Shown: positions 42,024-52,556, counted from the first letter of the stretch. The stretch: 64,000 nt of DNA from an uncultured Collinsella sp. (GCA_900546775.1 UREM01000001.1:1-64000); one strand, 5' to 3'. Numbers and translations are program-made. Notes: generated from the sequence alone by a model not told the origin.

Positions 42024-42890
42024 TTAATTGACAATATGCGAGCTCATATAGTCGATAAAGCGCCTCGTGGCGATAGGCATGGTGTCCCAGCTGCGCCAAG
42101 CCGCCACGACGTCGCGCGAGGGAGCATGCACGATGGGGCGCACACAAATATCGGCCCGCATGCCCTCGACGGTACGGCGGTAGAGCATGCTCACACCGAG
42201 GCCCTCCTCCACCATCGCCATAATGGTGTAGTCATCGGTGACCTCACTCGTCACATGCGGCGATAGCCCGTGCGCGGCAAACGCATCGAGCACCAGACTC
42301 TGTTCGCCCTCATCCAGCAGCACAAACGGTTCGGACGCCAGGTCGGCAAGCGTCACCTTTTCCTTTGCCGCCAGTGGATGGACGGCTGGCAACAGCGCCA
42401 CCAGCTCGTCGTGATAGACCACGCGTTTCTCGAGCCCCTCGGTAAATCCACGCGCTGTAAAGCAAAAGTCGACCATGCCATCGTGCACCCACTGGGCATT
42501 GCGCGTGTAATCGCCCTGCTTGAGGGTAAAGCGCACGCCCGGATGCAGGGCCCCAAAGTCGCGGATCACACGCGGCAACACAGTACGACTCACGTTGGTA
42601 AACGTCGCAATGCGAATGTCGGTCGACGAAAGCCCCAGCAACTCCTGGCGCTTGCCCTCAAGCTCGGCCTCGGCCGTAACGATCTGGCGCAGATACGGCA
42701 GATACTGTTTGCCGTCGCGCGTAAGCGAGACGCCCTGCTTGCCACGCTCGATAATCGTGGTGCCCAGCTCGCGCTCGAGCGCCTTGACGGCCTGGCTCAC
42801 CGCGCTTTGCGTATAGCCCAGCGCGTCGGCGGCACGTTTCAAGCTGCCGCAATCGACCACCATACATACAATCTGATACCGCGATGCCAT
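42024..42890 (-). CDS. LysR family transcriptional regulator
   Basis: This 288-aa LysR protein has an HTH at residues about 3-60 (AADALGYTQSAVSQAVKALE) and an effector domain to the end. ATG 42890 follows ggaggcacg. It is divergent from an EamA transporter 158 bp away and is similar along its length to the LysR at 1938, which has the same partner type. It probably regulates its neighbouring carrier. Confidence 0.93.
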   Translation of the reverse strand: MASRYQIVCMVVDCGSLKRAADALGYTQSAVSQAVKALERELGTTIIERGKQGVSLTRDGKQYLPYLRQIVTAEAELEGKRQELLGLSSTDIRIATFTNVSRTVLPRVIRDFGALHPGVRFTLKQGDYTRNAQWVHDGMVDFCFTARGFTEGLEKRVVYHDELVALLPAVHPLAAKEKVTLADLASEPFVLLDEGEQSLVLDAFAAHGLSPHVTSEVTDDYTIMAMVEEGLGVSMLYRRTVEGMRADICVRPIVHAPSRDVVAAWRSWDTMPIATRRFIDYMSSHIVN

Positions 42891-43048
42891 CGTGCCTCCA
42901 CATCGATGTAGCCGTAAAACGTTTTGCCAGGGCTTTTTCTTCCAACATTAGTATTTCTTAATCATACTGAAGATACATTCGCTTTACTACATCCATATCT
43001 GGGAGCAGAATCCTTTTTGCGAAACCGTTCTGTAACAAAAGGAGTCCC

Positions 43049-43951
43049 ATGGATCGCAAAAAAGCAATCGCGCTCTCATTTTCCGTTCCCGTCGCATGGG
43101 GCTTTTCGTACCCCCTCATGAAGATCGGCATGGACAGCATGAATGCCACGAGCATCGTCGCGCTGCGCTGCATCATCGCCTTTGCGGCCTGCCTGCTGCT
43201 CTTCCACAAGCACGCGGTGCGCATCAACCGTGACCTGATGGTCCGCGCCGCCATCATCGGCGCCATCATGGCAACCGAGATCACCTGCATGTGCCTGGGC
43301 TCCAGCCTCACCTCCGCCTCCACCGCCGGCTTTTTGCAGAGCCTGACGGTCGTGATCGTGCCGTTTGCCAACGCGGCCCTGCTGCGTCGCGCCCCCGAGC
43401 GCAAGGTGCTCATCGGCACCGCCATCGTCACCTGCGGCATGTTGCTGCTCTCGGGCGCCGACTTTACCAGCCTGAATCCCGGCGCGATTATCATGCTGCT
43501 CTCGGCCTTTATCTATGCCGGCCACATTATCATCGCCAAGCGCTTTGTCGAAGAAGTCGATCCGCTGGCTCTGGGCGTTTGGCAGCTGGGCTTCGGCGGC
43601 TTGTTCTCGGGTATCGCCGCATTTACCTTTGGCGGCTTCACGCTTCCCAGCACGCCGAGCGAGATCGTCGTTATCGTTGCGCTCGCACTCATCTGCTCTG
43701 CCTACGGCTTTATCACCCAGACGCTCGTGCAGCCCCACGTACCTGCCGAAACCACTGGCTTCGCCTTCTCGCTCGAGCCGGTCTGCTCCGCCGTCTTCTC
43801 GTTTTTCCTGGTCGGCGAGGTCCTGAGCCCCATCGCCTTCCTTGGCGCTGCCCTCATCCTCACCGGCGTCATGGTGGCAACTGCCGAGCTTCCGCGCCTT
43901 CGCGCACATGGGCATGCTCATATGGCGGCAGCGCCCGAGCACGTCTCGTAG
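43049..43951 (+). CDS. EamA/DMT family transporter
   Basis: This 300-aa carrier has ten helices in two EamA repeats (about residues 5-135 and 150-285), with VAWGFSYPLMKIGMDSM at the start and FSLEPVCSAVFSFFLVGE in the last part, a hallmark of the family. ATG 43049 has aaaaggag upstream. It is divergent from a LysR gene, and the substrate is unknown. The last 20 residues are hydrophilic and His-rich (RLRAHGHAHMAAAPEHVS). Confidence 0.92.
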   Translation: MDRKKAIALSFSVPVAWGFSYPLMKIGMDSMNATSIVALRCIIAFAACLLLFHKHAVRINRDLMVRAAIIGAIMATEITCMCLGSSLTSASTAGFLQSLTVVIVPFANAALLRRAPERKVLIGTAIVTCGMLLLSGADFTSLNPGAIIMLLSAFIYAGHIIIAKRFVEEVDPLALGVWQLGFGGLFSGIAAFTFGGFTLPSTPSEIVVIVALALICSAYGFITQTLVQPHVPAETTGFAFSLEPVCSAVFSFFLVGEVLSPIAFLGAALILTGVMVATAELPRLRAHGHAHMAAAPEHVS

Positions 43952-44037
43952 ACCCCACTCCTCATACAGCCGCGGCATAAAGGTCTCTGACGCCTTTACA
44001 ATAGATGCCGACAAAGCATCTGCCCTAAAGGAGTTCC

Positions 44038-44766
44038 ATGGACGCTGCAACTCGCGACCGCAACATAGCAACTTGGTTGGGCGATGCGCCGCAGCCGGTA
44101 CGTAACGCTACGAACCAGCTGCTCGAGTGCATCGCCCTTCTGCGTGCCGAGCAGACCATCTACCCGGCACAAGACGACATCCTCAATGCCCTCGCCTACA
44201 CGCCGGCCGACCAGGTCAAGGCCGTCATCCTGGGCCAAGACCCCTATCACGGGCCCAACCAGGCCATGGGGCTGTCGTTCTCGGTGCCTGCGACGCAAAC
44301 CAAGTTGCCGCCGAGCCTGCGCAACATCTATAAGGAACTCAACGCCGATCTGGGCTGCCCCATTCCCGCCACGGGAGACCTAACCCCCTGGGCACAACAG
44401 GGCGTCCTGCTTCTCAACACGACGCTCACCGTGCGCGAACATGCCGCGAACTCGCACGCCAAGCTGGGCTGGAGCACGCTCACCGACTACGTTATCGAAC
44501 GCTGCTGTCAGCTGCCCCAGCCGGTCGTCTTTTTGGCATGGGGCCGCTTTGCCCAGCAGATGGTCGAGGGCAAGCTCGCCGCGACCGGCGCGGGCAAGGC
44601 GGGCGGCAAGTTCTGCCTTGCTTCCACGCACCCCTCGCCGCTTTCGGCCAACCGTGCCACGGCAGAATTCCCCGCTTTTATGGGGTCGCGTCCCTTCTCG
44701 GCAGCCAATGAATTGCTCGAGCAAAACGGCAGCAGCCCCATCGACTGGGGCTGCCTCGCTTCATAA
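44038..44766 (+). CDS. ung: Uracil-DNA glycosylase (family 1)
   Basis: This 242-aa Ung removes uracil from DNA. Motif 1 is GQDPYHG with catalytic Asp68, and the DNA-intercalation motif is HPSPLSANR. The usual GQAHGL after motif 1 reads NQAMGL, a small change from the consensus. ATG 44038 has aaaggag upstream. The reading frame ends 5 bp before the stop of the large surface protein gene on the other strand. Confidence 0.95.
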   Translation: MDAATRDRNIATWLGDAPQPVRNATNQLLECIALLRAEQTIYPAQDDILNALAYTPADQVKAVILGQDPYHGPNQAMGLSFSVPATQTKLPPSLRNIYKELNADLGCPIPATGDLTPWAQQGVLLLNTTLTVREHAANSHAKLGWSTLTDYVIERCCQLPQPVVFLAWGRFAQQMVEGKLAATGAGKAGGKFCLASTHPSPLSANRATAEFPAFMGSRPFSAANELLEQNGSSPIDWGCLAS

Positions 44767-44771
44767 CCTGC

Positions 44772-47700
44772 CTAGCCGGCGATCCAATATTGCGGATACT
44801 TATTGATATCAATGGGGTCGCCGAGCTCGCCGATATCGCTTATGGCCTCCATGCCCATCAGCGAGCGCAAGCGATTCTCGCACTCCATGATGGGCTCATT
44901 TACGGCCTTATTGAGCACATCGAACGTCGGCGACTCAAACGTATCCATGTTGACGTTGCCGAACCACTTGCTCTCAACGTAGTCGGCCTCCTCGTCGTCT
45001 GTGGCAACCCCCACCATCTGACGAGACCACGTCTTGAGCAGCGGCTCGCGATCGGCCTCGGCAATATTGAGCGCCACGTTGCCGCCAAACGAGAACGGCA
45101 TGCTCTCCATCCCGCCCAGCAACTCCGGCAGCAGACAGCCAGTAGGCAGCGTCACCGTCACGCCGCTGCAGCCCGCAAACGCACCGCTCTGGATGCCGAC
45201 CACCTTATCGCACAGCTCAATCTCGGTGAGGTTCGAACAGTGCGAGAAGGCGTTCGAGTCGATTACGGTTGGCCCCGTCAACACGCTCGCCAGATCGGCA
45301 CGCTCGATATCGGACGGCGCCGAGACCAGCGTGGCAGTACCGTCACCGTTGTCCTCGATCTCCCATTCATGGCTCTCGGCCGCATCGCCACCCGCCTGTA
45401 TTACCGTAGAAGCCTCGACCAACGGCAGCCCCATCATGGTTCGCAGGCGATTCTCGGGCTCCAATAGGTTCTGAGCCATCTGCGCCCTAACCGCATCGGC
45501 CGTCGGCTCCGGACCCTCCCCCATGAACCAATCGGAAAGCATGCCAAATTCCACAACGCCATAATACGTGTCGTAGTCGTCGTAGCCAATGAGTCCGTAG
45601 ACCCATGCATTGAGGTAGTCCTGCTCCATGCCGCTGGGCAACGACAGGTGAATGCGGCTGGCCTCCTCTTGGACATCGGTTGCGCCGTCCAAGAAGAAAC
45701 CCACACCCGGCGATGGATAGCCCAGCGTCGCGATACCGGTACCGACGGTCAAGTTCGTAAAGGCGGCATCATTGCCAAACACCGATGACGCCAGGTAGTT
45801 TCGAGAGCCCGCACCCGTAGCTGCGTCGTAGTCGCCATTGGTATCCGCCACAAACGATGCACTCGCGAGCCTCGGGCAGTCCATGAATGCCTGATCGCTG
45901 ATTTCGATCGTTGCCGCGTGCACAGACGCCGAGACAAGATTCGTGCAGCCTTCGAACGCCGACACGCCGACGTAGATATCGTTATCGGGAAGATCGATGT
46001 TCAGGTCGCCGGCGATGCCGGAATTCCTGAAGGCATAGCGATCGATATATGCCAGATTGGGAGCCGAAGCCCAATCGACATCCCACGCGCCTCCGGTCCC
46101 CTCAAAGGCACCAGGCAGGTCCTTGGCGCCAGACAAGGAATAGCCGCCAAAGATCTCAATCGTACTCGGCAGCAGCTCAATCGTACCGTTGAGCATCGAG
46201 GGCGCACCGAGCAGGATGCTTGGCTTGCCTTCCTCGTCGCCATCGTAATAGCCGTAGAGAAGGGGCGCGTCGTCGCTTTGGGCATCGCAAGCAAAATCGT
46301 AAATGCCGTCGACAGTGACAAAGCGGCTGTCGTAGCCCTGCAGCTCGCCATCGGGCGCATACCAGGTGCAGCCGGCCGGATTGGGATTCTCGGTCGTGGC
46401 AAAGACAGCCTTTTTAGCACGCGACGCCACAAAGCCCAGGCCCGTGCAGCCCTTAAAGACATCGGCACCCACCTCAATGCTATCGGGCGTGCCGATAAAC
46501 ACACCTTGAAGGTTTTGGCAGTTCTCAAACGCGTTACGGCCGATGGCACTCGTCTTCTCGCCCAGATTGACAAACCTGAGCTCCGCATCGCCCGAGAAAG
46601 CATACGGTGCGATGGAATCTACTTGGAGCTGCTTGCCGCCATCCGCAAGCAAGGTGCCGTCAAAGGTCGCGGACAGGTTGCCATCCTCATCGCCTGCAGC
46701 GGACAGCAAAATCGTCTTGTCGGCGTTGGCATAATACAAGTATCCGTCTTGAGACAGGCTCATCTTAATCACGCGCGCATCGGGTGCACCGGCGGCAGCC
46801 TTGCGCTGTTCGACATACGCGACCTGCTCATCGGTTGCGCACACGATGGTCCGCACGGAACCGCCCTCAAGACTGCCGTCCTCGAGCGTCACCTTATCGT
46901 CAAACCACGGCATGAGTACCAGCGTGTCCACCGAAGTGTTGCCCGCAAAGGCACCCTTCTTGATGGTGTTGGAAATCTGCACCAGGGCAATATTGGAACC
47001 CGTATCGAGCACATAGCACAGGTCGCTTTCGAGCTGCGAATTAATGTTGTACACCAGCCCCTGTGAGTACGTGAGCTGGACACTGGGGTTGGTCGCGGGC
47101 GACACGTATACGCCGTAGGCATTCTCTAGTTCGTCCGCGTGCTCGGTAATAAAATCGAGCAGCGCGGCATCGTCGACGACCAGGGTGCAGTCCTGCAGAT
47201 TGCTCACGTCAATCTGGGGCAACTCGCCCTCTTTGGACGCGTGCAGAACAATACGATCGAGCTTATTGCGATCGGGAATGACGACATGGGCAATATCGGC
47301 GGGAACATCGAGCTCGCGCGTATGGTAGGGAACGCCCAGATACTCCTTGCCATCGCGAGAGGTCAAAATGCCCTCATCCGTTGCGGCATAGACGGGGTTA
47401 TCCGACGCGACGCGGTAGGCATCAAGCACCTGAAAGCCCGCATTGACGTTGACGTAGTACACCGAGGACGGTAGCTCTAGATTGTTGATCCGCCACGTAA
47501 AGACTTCACGCTGACGACTGTCGGTATAGGCGTCGACCGCCTGCACACCCTGCGGAACGCTGAGCGTCTCGCCCCCGCCATCGACCGACACGACCGACTC
47601 ATCCACATCGACAAGCGTCTGCAGGCGTGAGTTATTGAGGCTGGTAGGGTCGTCGTCAAAGCGATAGTCCTCGTCGAGAGCATAACCCTGAAAACGCACC

Positions 47701-49019
47701 TTGTAGGCGGGGTCGATGGACACGATGTCGCCGGGAACCACCACATGGCGACCGGGTGTCAGCGTGTAGAAATACGGGACGGCCGCCTCGTTCTCGCGCC
47801 ACCCCAGCAACAAGGCATTGAGGTAGCCCCCCGAATCGACATGGCCCGCCTGCTTCATAAAGGCTTCTTGTGTGTTGACACCCAGCAGGTTCTCCTTGGA
47901 GCTCAGCGTGCTCCAAATCACGCTTCGCTGGCCCATCGAATCGGGCTGGCCGACCACAAACAGGCGCGACCGCGCCGGTTGGATGGTAACGTTACGCGTC
48001 GTCCACGCCGTATCCTGCGACAAGCGCAGCGAGACGCTTACCGTGAGCGGCTGGCTCGAGCACAGCGCCGGATTCTGCTCGCCCGCGGCATTGGTCCACG
48101 AGTCGATGCGGAGATACGGAAACGAGGCGAACTCGTCCTTGGTGCAGGCAAGATAGTAGAGGCCTTTGTCGTCACTCCAGTGGACATCCATGGCGCAGAA
48201 CAGCGTCCAGGCGTCGAGCATCTGCCCATCGTAGATTGCATCCTCCATGGGTGAAATCTGCACCTCATGGGGATCGATCAATCCATTTGCACCGTTAAAC
48301 TGCGTAAAGAACGTTGCGTCTCCCATGGGGGCACCCTTTTGGGGCGCGGGGTCCGCAAGAAGATACTTGTAGGAATTGGCCGTCGAGGTGGCCGAGCCGC
48401 CACTACCGCCGTTACCGCCCGAACCGTTTCCGCCCGCACCGCCGCCGGCATTGCCGCCAGATGCTCCGCCCGCATTGATAACGGGAACGTTTTGCCCGCC
48501 TCCCGAGCCGCCAGCGCCGCCCGCGCCGCTGCCCGAACCACCCGCAACTCCTACGCCCGTTCCATCGGCGCTGCCGGTAACGTTGTAGGCGGTCGTGCCG
48601 CTTTGCCCCGTCAGATTTACCTGTCCCTGCGCATTATCGAGCCGCGCCTGCTGCTCACGTGCGCTCGTGTCCCGGCTGTCGCTATCCTCGTCATGACGAT
48701 TTGCCTCGGCATCCGTCGAGAGCGGACTGATCCGATACGCCTCGCCGGACTCCGCGTCACCGTGACTGTATGCAGCGATATACCCCGAAGGATCGAAGCT
48801 CAGATTACTCTGAGCCAACTCAAAGGCGACCGCGCCAAATACGCCGACCGCAGCAACCGAAACCGCCGCCGCCACAACGCGCGTTGCGGCCAAAGGCTTG
48901 GCGCGATACATATTTTTGGCGGCATGCTGAACGCGCGCGGACGCATTCCGCGGGCCTTTTAGTTTGGCCGACGCCGCGTTCTTGTGCGAAGCCATATGTT
49001 GAGGATATTTAGAAAACAC
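44772..49019 (-). CDS. BspA-like (LRR_5) surface protein, 1,415 aa
   Basis: This is a very large secreted or membrane-tethered protein. A basic N-terminus leads to a hydrophobic segment (about residues 45-68), then a Ser/Gly-rich flexible linker (about 150-225) and a globular part. In the C-terminal half BspA-type leucine-rich repeats appear (IGRNAFENCQNLQGVFIG, VGVSAFEGCTNLVSASV, IDSNAFSHCSNLTEIELC). Near the end a module is duplicated: ENRLRTMMGLPLVEAS and ENRLRSLMGMEAISD. No sortase motif is seen. The start is GTG 49019, with gagggag upstream. It is the last gene of a MoxR/DUF58/transglutaminase-like block, so an outer surface function is likely. Confidence 0.88.
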   Translation of the reverse strand: MFSKYPQHMASHKNAASAKLKGPRNASARVQHAAKNMYRAKPLAATRVVAAAVSVAAVGVFGAVAFELAQSNLSFDPSGYIAAYSHGDAESGEAYRISPLSTDAEANRHDEDSDSRDTSAREQQARLDNAQGQVNLTGQSGTTAYNVTGSADGTGVGVAGGSGSGAGGAGGSGGGQNVPVINAGGASGGNAGGGAGGNGSGGNGGSGGSATSTANSYKYLLADPAPQKGAPMGDATFFTQFNGANGLIDPHEVQISPMEDAIYDGQMLDAWTLFCAMDVHWSDDKGLYYLACTKDEFASFPYLRIDSWTNAAGEQNPALCSSQPLTVSVSLRLSQDTAWTTRNVTIQPARSRLFVVGQPDSMGQRSVIWSTLSSKENLLGVNTQEAFMKQAGHVDSGGYLNALLLGWRENEAAVPYFYTLTPGRHVVVPGDIVSIDPAYKVRFQGYALDEDYRFDDDPTSLNNSRLQTLVDVDESVVSVDGGGETLSVPQGVQAVDAYTDSRQREVFTWRINNLELPSSVYYVNVNAGFQVLDAYRVASDNPVYAATDEGILTSRDGKEYLGVPYHTRELDVPADIAHVVIPDRNKLDRIVLHASKEGELPQIDVSNLQDCTLVVDDAALLDFITEHADELENAYGVYVSPATNPSVQLTYSQGLVYNINSQLESDLCYVLDTGSNIALVQISNTIKKGAFAGNTSVDTLVLMPWFDDKVTLEDGSLEGGSVRTIVCATDEQVAYVEQRKAAAGAPDARVIKMSLSQDGYLYYANADKTILLSAAGDEDGNLSATFDGTLLADGGKQLQVDSIAPYAFSGDAELRFVNLGEKTSAIGRNAFENCQNLQGVFIGTPDSIEVGADVFKGCTGLGFVASRAKKAVFATTENPNPAGCTWYAPDGELQGYDSRFVTVDGIYDFACDAQSDDAPLLYGYYDGDEEGKPSILLGAPSMLNGTIELLPSTIEIFGGYSLSGAKDLPGAFEGTGGAWDVDWASAPNLAYIDRYAFRNSGIAGDLNIDLPDNDIYVGVSAFEGCTNLVSASVHAATIEISDQAFMDCPRLASASFVADTNGDYDAATGAGSRNYLASSVFGNDAAFTNLTVGTGIATLGYPSPGVGFFLDGATDVQEEASRIHLSLPSGMEQDYLNAWVYGLIGYDDYDTYYGVVEFGMLSDWFMGEGPEPTADAVRAQMAQNLLEPENRLRTMMGLPLVEASTVIQAGGDAAESHEWEIEDNGDGTATLVSAPSDIERADLASVLTGPTVIDSNAFSHCSNLTEIELCDKVVGIQSGAFAGCSGVTVTLPTGCLLPELLGGMESMPFSFGGNVALNIAEADREPLLKTWSRQMVGVATDDEEADYVESKWFGNVNMDTFESPTFDVLNKAVNEPIMECENRLRSLMGMEAISDIGELGDPIDINKYPQYWIAG

Positions 49020-49034
49020 GTAGACCTACTCCCT

Positions 49035-51347
49035 CTACAACGCGTGCAGCATGTAGCGGCGGAAGCGTTCAATAACAGTTTGCGGAGCCGGCATGCTCCG
49101 ATGCAGGCGTTCGGTAAAACGTCGGAGCGTGCGCAACTCGTTCGGTTTAAGCTGGCGGCCACCAAACGCATAAGCTTGATGAAGTCGAATCGCTCGACGG
49201 TATTCCCACGGGTCAATCTGGGGGAACACTGCAGCAAAGGCATCCAGGCAATCGAGCGGCTTGGTCTCGTCAAAGGCGTCGAGACCGCTTTGGTTCATCA
49301 CAAGGGCAAGATAGCCGTAGAGTGCCGGCACGCATATATCCTGCTCATCACTCTCGATAGCCCGCGTGCGCCGAGCGCGCAAGACAAACCTGCGAACAAA
49401 CAGAGCGAGCAGGGCGGCAATCGCCGTGCCGATCAAACCGACCCCAACTTTGGCCACAACGGGGATGTTATACATTACCGGCACATCCTCGCGATGCTTA
49501 TCCTCGGCCTGTCCTGCAACCGAGCCCGCATCGAGCGTCTTATCGTTGGCGCCGTTGCTCCATGCCTCGCCCACATCGATAATCTTATCGGCATCGAGCG
49601 TCTGGCTATAGTATCCAGGGGCGACCTCCACGGGCGTCCATCCCTGACCGTCAAGGTAGATCTCGGTCCACGCGTGCGCATCGGCAGCCGTTAAGTTGAG
49701 CGCTACGCCTGCCCCAACAGCAGCGGCCAGCTGATCATCTGCTGCCCGATAGCCCTCGACATAGCGCGCGGGAATCCCCGCAGATCGAAACGCGAGCGTC
49801 GCCGCCGTGGCAAAGTAGGCAGAGTTGCCCTCGTGCGCCGTGCCCAAGAACCACGCGACAAACGACGTCGCCCCGGTATAGGCTGGCGGGTTATCCGTCT
49901 GTCCCGCAAGCGAAGCCAACATCGTGCGCACGCGACTGATCACGGCTGTATCCGAAACAGTCGCCCCAGCATCCCAGCTGTCGCTCGAGAACAGGTATGC
50001 ATCGATGGCATCCCGCTCCTCTTCGCGAACGTCCAAGTAATTATCGCGAACAAAAGCGGCGTACACCCGCTCGCTTTTTGCATAGTCGCTCTTGGAGGAC
50101 GCCAGCCAGCTCGAATCTGCAATGACGTCTTCCACCGGCACGTTATCGACAATCACGCGATACGCCTTAGACGGCAAAAAGTCCATGCTTAGCATCGTCG
50201 AGGCCGTCAACATTGCACCGGTACCGCCCAGCGAGCGCAGCGTATAGGGAGCATAGGTGTATCTGCGGTTGGCGCCCGACGCATCGACCGAAATCTCAAC
50301 CGCCTCGACAGGCTCGCCACCCTCGCGCTCGGCCTCGGCGTCAAACGCGGCGCGCTGCTCGGCTACCGTCAAACCGTTCTGGCGCAGCCAATCACGCATG
50401 CCGGACCATTCACCCTCGTAGGACATCCAGTCGCCGCGCCCCCAAGACATGCCATCAAACGTCGTGCCCACAAAGCCCTTCATGAGCAGATCGTCGCCGA
50501 GCGTCTTGCTGGCGGTAAGCGACAGCGTCGTGGACTCGCCTTCGTTCATGTCCGCCGCTTGCGAAAGGTCGCCCTCGGGCAGCGAATCGTCCCCAAATCG
50601 AACGCCCTGGACTGCTCTGACGGCAGACGCCGACAGGGCGGACAGCGCGGGAAGAGGTTGTACAAGGGCAACGGTCAGTGCAAAGAGAACGCCGCATGCA
50701 ACGCACAGGCCTCCAAGACCAAATAGAACCTGGGGCAAACCTACCGTAGAGCCCCGCAACTCGTCAGCACGGCACTGGACAAGCCAGCCCGCAACACCCA
50801 GCGTCATAGACATCGCAGAATCACCAAGCTGCAGCGCCATGGAAGCCGAGCCGCAGATAACGATGATTAAGAGCGTGGGCCACGAAACGCTCAAGTTGGC
50901 AAAAAGCCAGGCGAGTGAGCCGGCAAACATGCCGGCGAGCACCGCCAGCGACACGGCTTCACACAGCAGACCGGCGTCTGCCACCAATGGAATATACAGC
51001 TCACAGATCGAGTTGACGCGAGCGATAACGGTATTGACGCACGCATAGAAGCCCCAGCGTGCCGAAGGAATCAAGAGCGCGCATAAAAGCGCTACGGACG
51101 CCGCAGCCAAGGCAATCCAGAGGGGAGCCTTTTTCGAAGCCATCAAAACGCCCAAAGCGCCCAGCGCAACGGCCACGCCAACGGCAGCGGCCAGCATTAT
51201 CCCCATGCACGTTGCACTCAGGCACCGAGCAATTGTGCAGCAGAAGCCCGCAGACAATAAAACCGCGGGAGCCACCGACAGGAACATGGCAACAACGCGA
51301 CCATTCGAAGCGATGCGCTCCGTCGAGGTAAGAGTCACAAAGTTCAT
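49035..51347 (-). CDS. Membrane transglutaminase-fold protein with Ser at the Cys position
   Basis: This 770-aa protein has several N-terminal membrane helices (residues about 15-230), an extracytoplasmic region, a transglutaminase-like core (about 495-585) and a further helix near 650 with a cytoplasmic tail. The core reads GNSAYFATA ... RSAGIPARYVEGY ... AHAWTEIYLDG. The catalytic Cys of the family aligns with S509; His558 is kept; the Asp position reads Glu (VEVAPG). It may be inactive, a Ser variant, or a binding module. ATG 51347 lies just after the DUF58 stop, so translation is coupled. Confidence 0.88.
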   Translation of the reverse strand: MNFVTLTSTERIASNGRVVAMFLSVAPAVLLSAGFCCTIARCLSATCMGIMLAAAVGVAVALGALGVLMASKKAPLWIALAAASVALLCALLIPSARWGFYACVNTVIARVNSICELYIPLVADAGLLCEAVSLAVLAGMFAGSLAWLFANLSVSWPTLLIIVICGSASMALQLGDSAMSMTLGVAGWLVQCRADELRGSTVGLPQVLFGLGGLCVACGVLFALTVALVQPLPALSALSASAVRAVQGVRFGDDSLPEGDLSQAADMNEGESTTLSLTASKTLGDDLLMKGFVGTTFDGMSWGRGDWMSYEGEWSGMRDWLRQNGLTVAEQRAAFDAEAEREGGEPVEAVEISVDASGANRRYTYAPYTLRSLGGTGAMLTASTMLSMDFLPSKAYRVIVDNVPVEDVIADSSWLASSKSDYAKSERVYAAFVRDNYLDVREEERDAIDAYLFSSDSWDAGATVSDTAVISRVRTMLASLAGQTDNPPAYTGATSFVAWFLGTAHEGNSAYFATAATLAFRSAGIPARYVEGYRAADDQLAAAVGAGVALNLTAADAHAWTEIYLDGQGWTPVEVAPGYYSQTLDADKIIDVGEAWSNGANDKTLDAGSVAGQAEDKHREDVPVMYNIPVVAKVGVGLIGTAIAALLALFVRRFVLRARRTRAIESDEQDICVPALYGYLALVMNQSGLDAFDETKPLDCLDAFAAVFPQIDPWEYRRAIRLHQAYAFGGRQLKPNELRTLRRFTERLHRSMPAPQTVIERFRRYMLHAL

Positions 51348-51348
51348 C

Positions 51349-52521
51349 TTAGAGCTCCAGACTCTTGATACGGGCCGAATCACTCGATACCGGGCAATGC
51401 GTGATGATGTAGTTGGCTCCGTGCTCGATGCTATACGACTCGACCGAATCCGACACATGGAGTACCGATAGATCGGTCAGACGGCCTATCTCGATATAGG
51501 CCTGTTCATCGACGCCCACCGTTACCAGCACCGTTTTGCCAATGCCCTTTGCTGCCACGAGCTTGGCATAGTGCTCGTGCGATGTTGGATAGGCAGGGCC
51601 AAGCGGCGTTGCCGTCAAAGCATCAAGCATCCTATTGAACCCACGTCGGTCATCAACGGGATAGACAGCCAAAGAGCCTTCGGGGGCAGCCACGACCACA
51701 TGATGGTATCCCTGACGCATAAGCGCCAGCGATATCGATGCGGTAAAACCCAGCACCGCAGAAAGAACCTCAGCGTGGCTTGCGTGCTCAAAATCGCACG
51801 CAAACGCACCAAACAAGATGGCAATAGCGTGGTCTTGTGGGCGCGAAGCCTCGCGCACCAGCATGTCGTCAAAACGCGTCGACAGCTTCCAGTGAATCGA
51901 CTTAACGGCATCACCCTCGTGATAGGGCCTTATGTCAAAGACCTCGGAGGCATCTTGGCCGCTTCGATGGGGATCGTAGCTCGTGCCCTCAAGACCGGCA
52001 GAAGCACTTTGGTTAGGAACAACCTGGATGTCGAGCACCTCGGGATAGACCGTAAACAACCCATGAAAGTCTGCATTCTCGAGAGCAAGCGACGTAAAGC
52101 CCATCTCATCGACCAGGCGCGCGGTGTCAAGGGTAATCGTGTGCGCACCGCAGACGGTCGAATCGAGCTCCAGCTCAAACAAAGCGGGCCTGCCCGTCGC
52201 GGGGGCAAGACTTACGGGATAGACTGTCCGCGCTCCCGTCAGCTGGTTATAAACCGAAAACGACAGCTCCATACGACCGCGAAACATAAGCGGGCGATCC
52301 AGTGTGATGCGCAATACAAGAGGTGCGTTGACAACACACGACCGGGGAAGCTCAAAGCTAAGCTTGAGCAGGGCAACGCTCGAACGGCACGCCGCCACCG
52401 TAATCACGGGCATGGCGATCAACGCCGCGGCAGCAGCGAGCGCGGCCGCATTGGCGGTAAACACAAACGTGGCGAGCAGGAGCGCGACGGACACGATATA
52501 GGTAATCTTGTTGGCAATCAT
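51349..52521 (-). CDS. DUF58 domain-containing membrane protein
   Basis: This 390-aa protein has two N-terminal helices (about residues 8-45) and the DUF58 signature VFDIRPYHEGDAVKSIHW around residues 192-209. It then has a vWA-like region that includes VVVAAPEGSLAVY. DUF58 proteins occur with MoxR ATPases and transglutaminases, as here. It starts at ATG 52521, 35 bp after the MoxR stop. A scaffold or chaperone-partner role is inferred. Confidence 0.9.
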   Translation of the reverse strand: MIANKITYIVSVALLLATFVFTANAAALAAAAALIAMPVITVAACRSSVALLKLSFELPRSCVVNAPLVLRITLDRPLMFRGRMELSFSVYNQLTGARTVYPVSLAPATGRPALFELELDSTVCGAHTITLDTARLVDEMGFTSLALENADFHGLFTVYPEVLDIQVVPNQSASAGLEGTSYDPHRSGQDASEVFDIRPYHEGDAVKSIHWKLSTRFDDMLVREASRPQDHAIAILFGAFACDFEHASHAEVLSAVLGFTASISLALMRQGYHHVVVAAPEGSLAVYPVDDRRGFNRMLDALTATPLGPAYPTSHEHYAKLVAAKGIGKTVLVTVGVDEQAYIEIGRLTDLSVLHVSDSVESYSIEHGANYIITHCPVSSDSARIKSLEL

Positions 52522-52556
52522 GGGCGTAACGTAGGACGCAAAAGGTAAACGATCCG

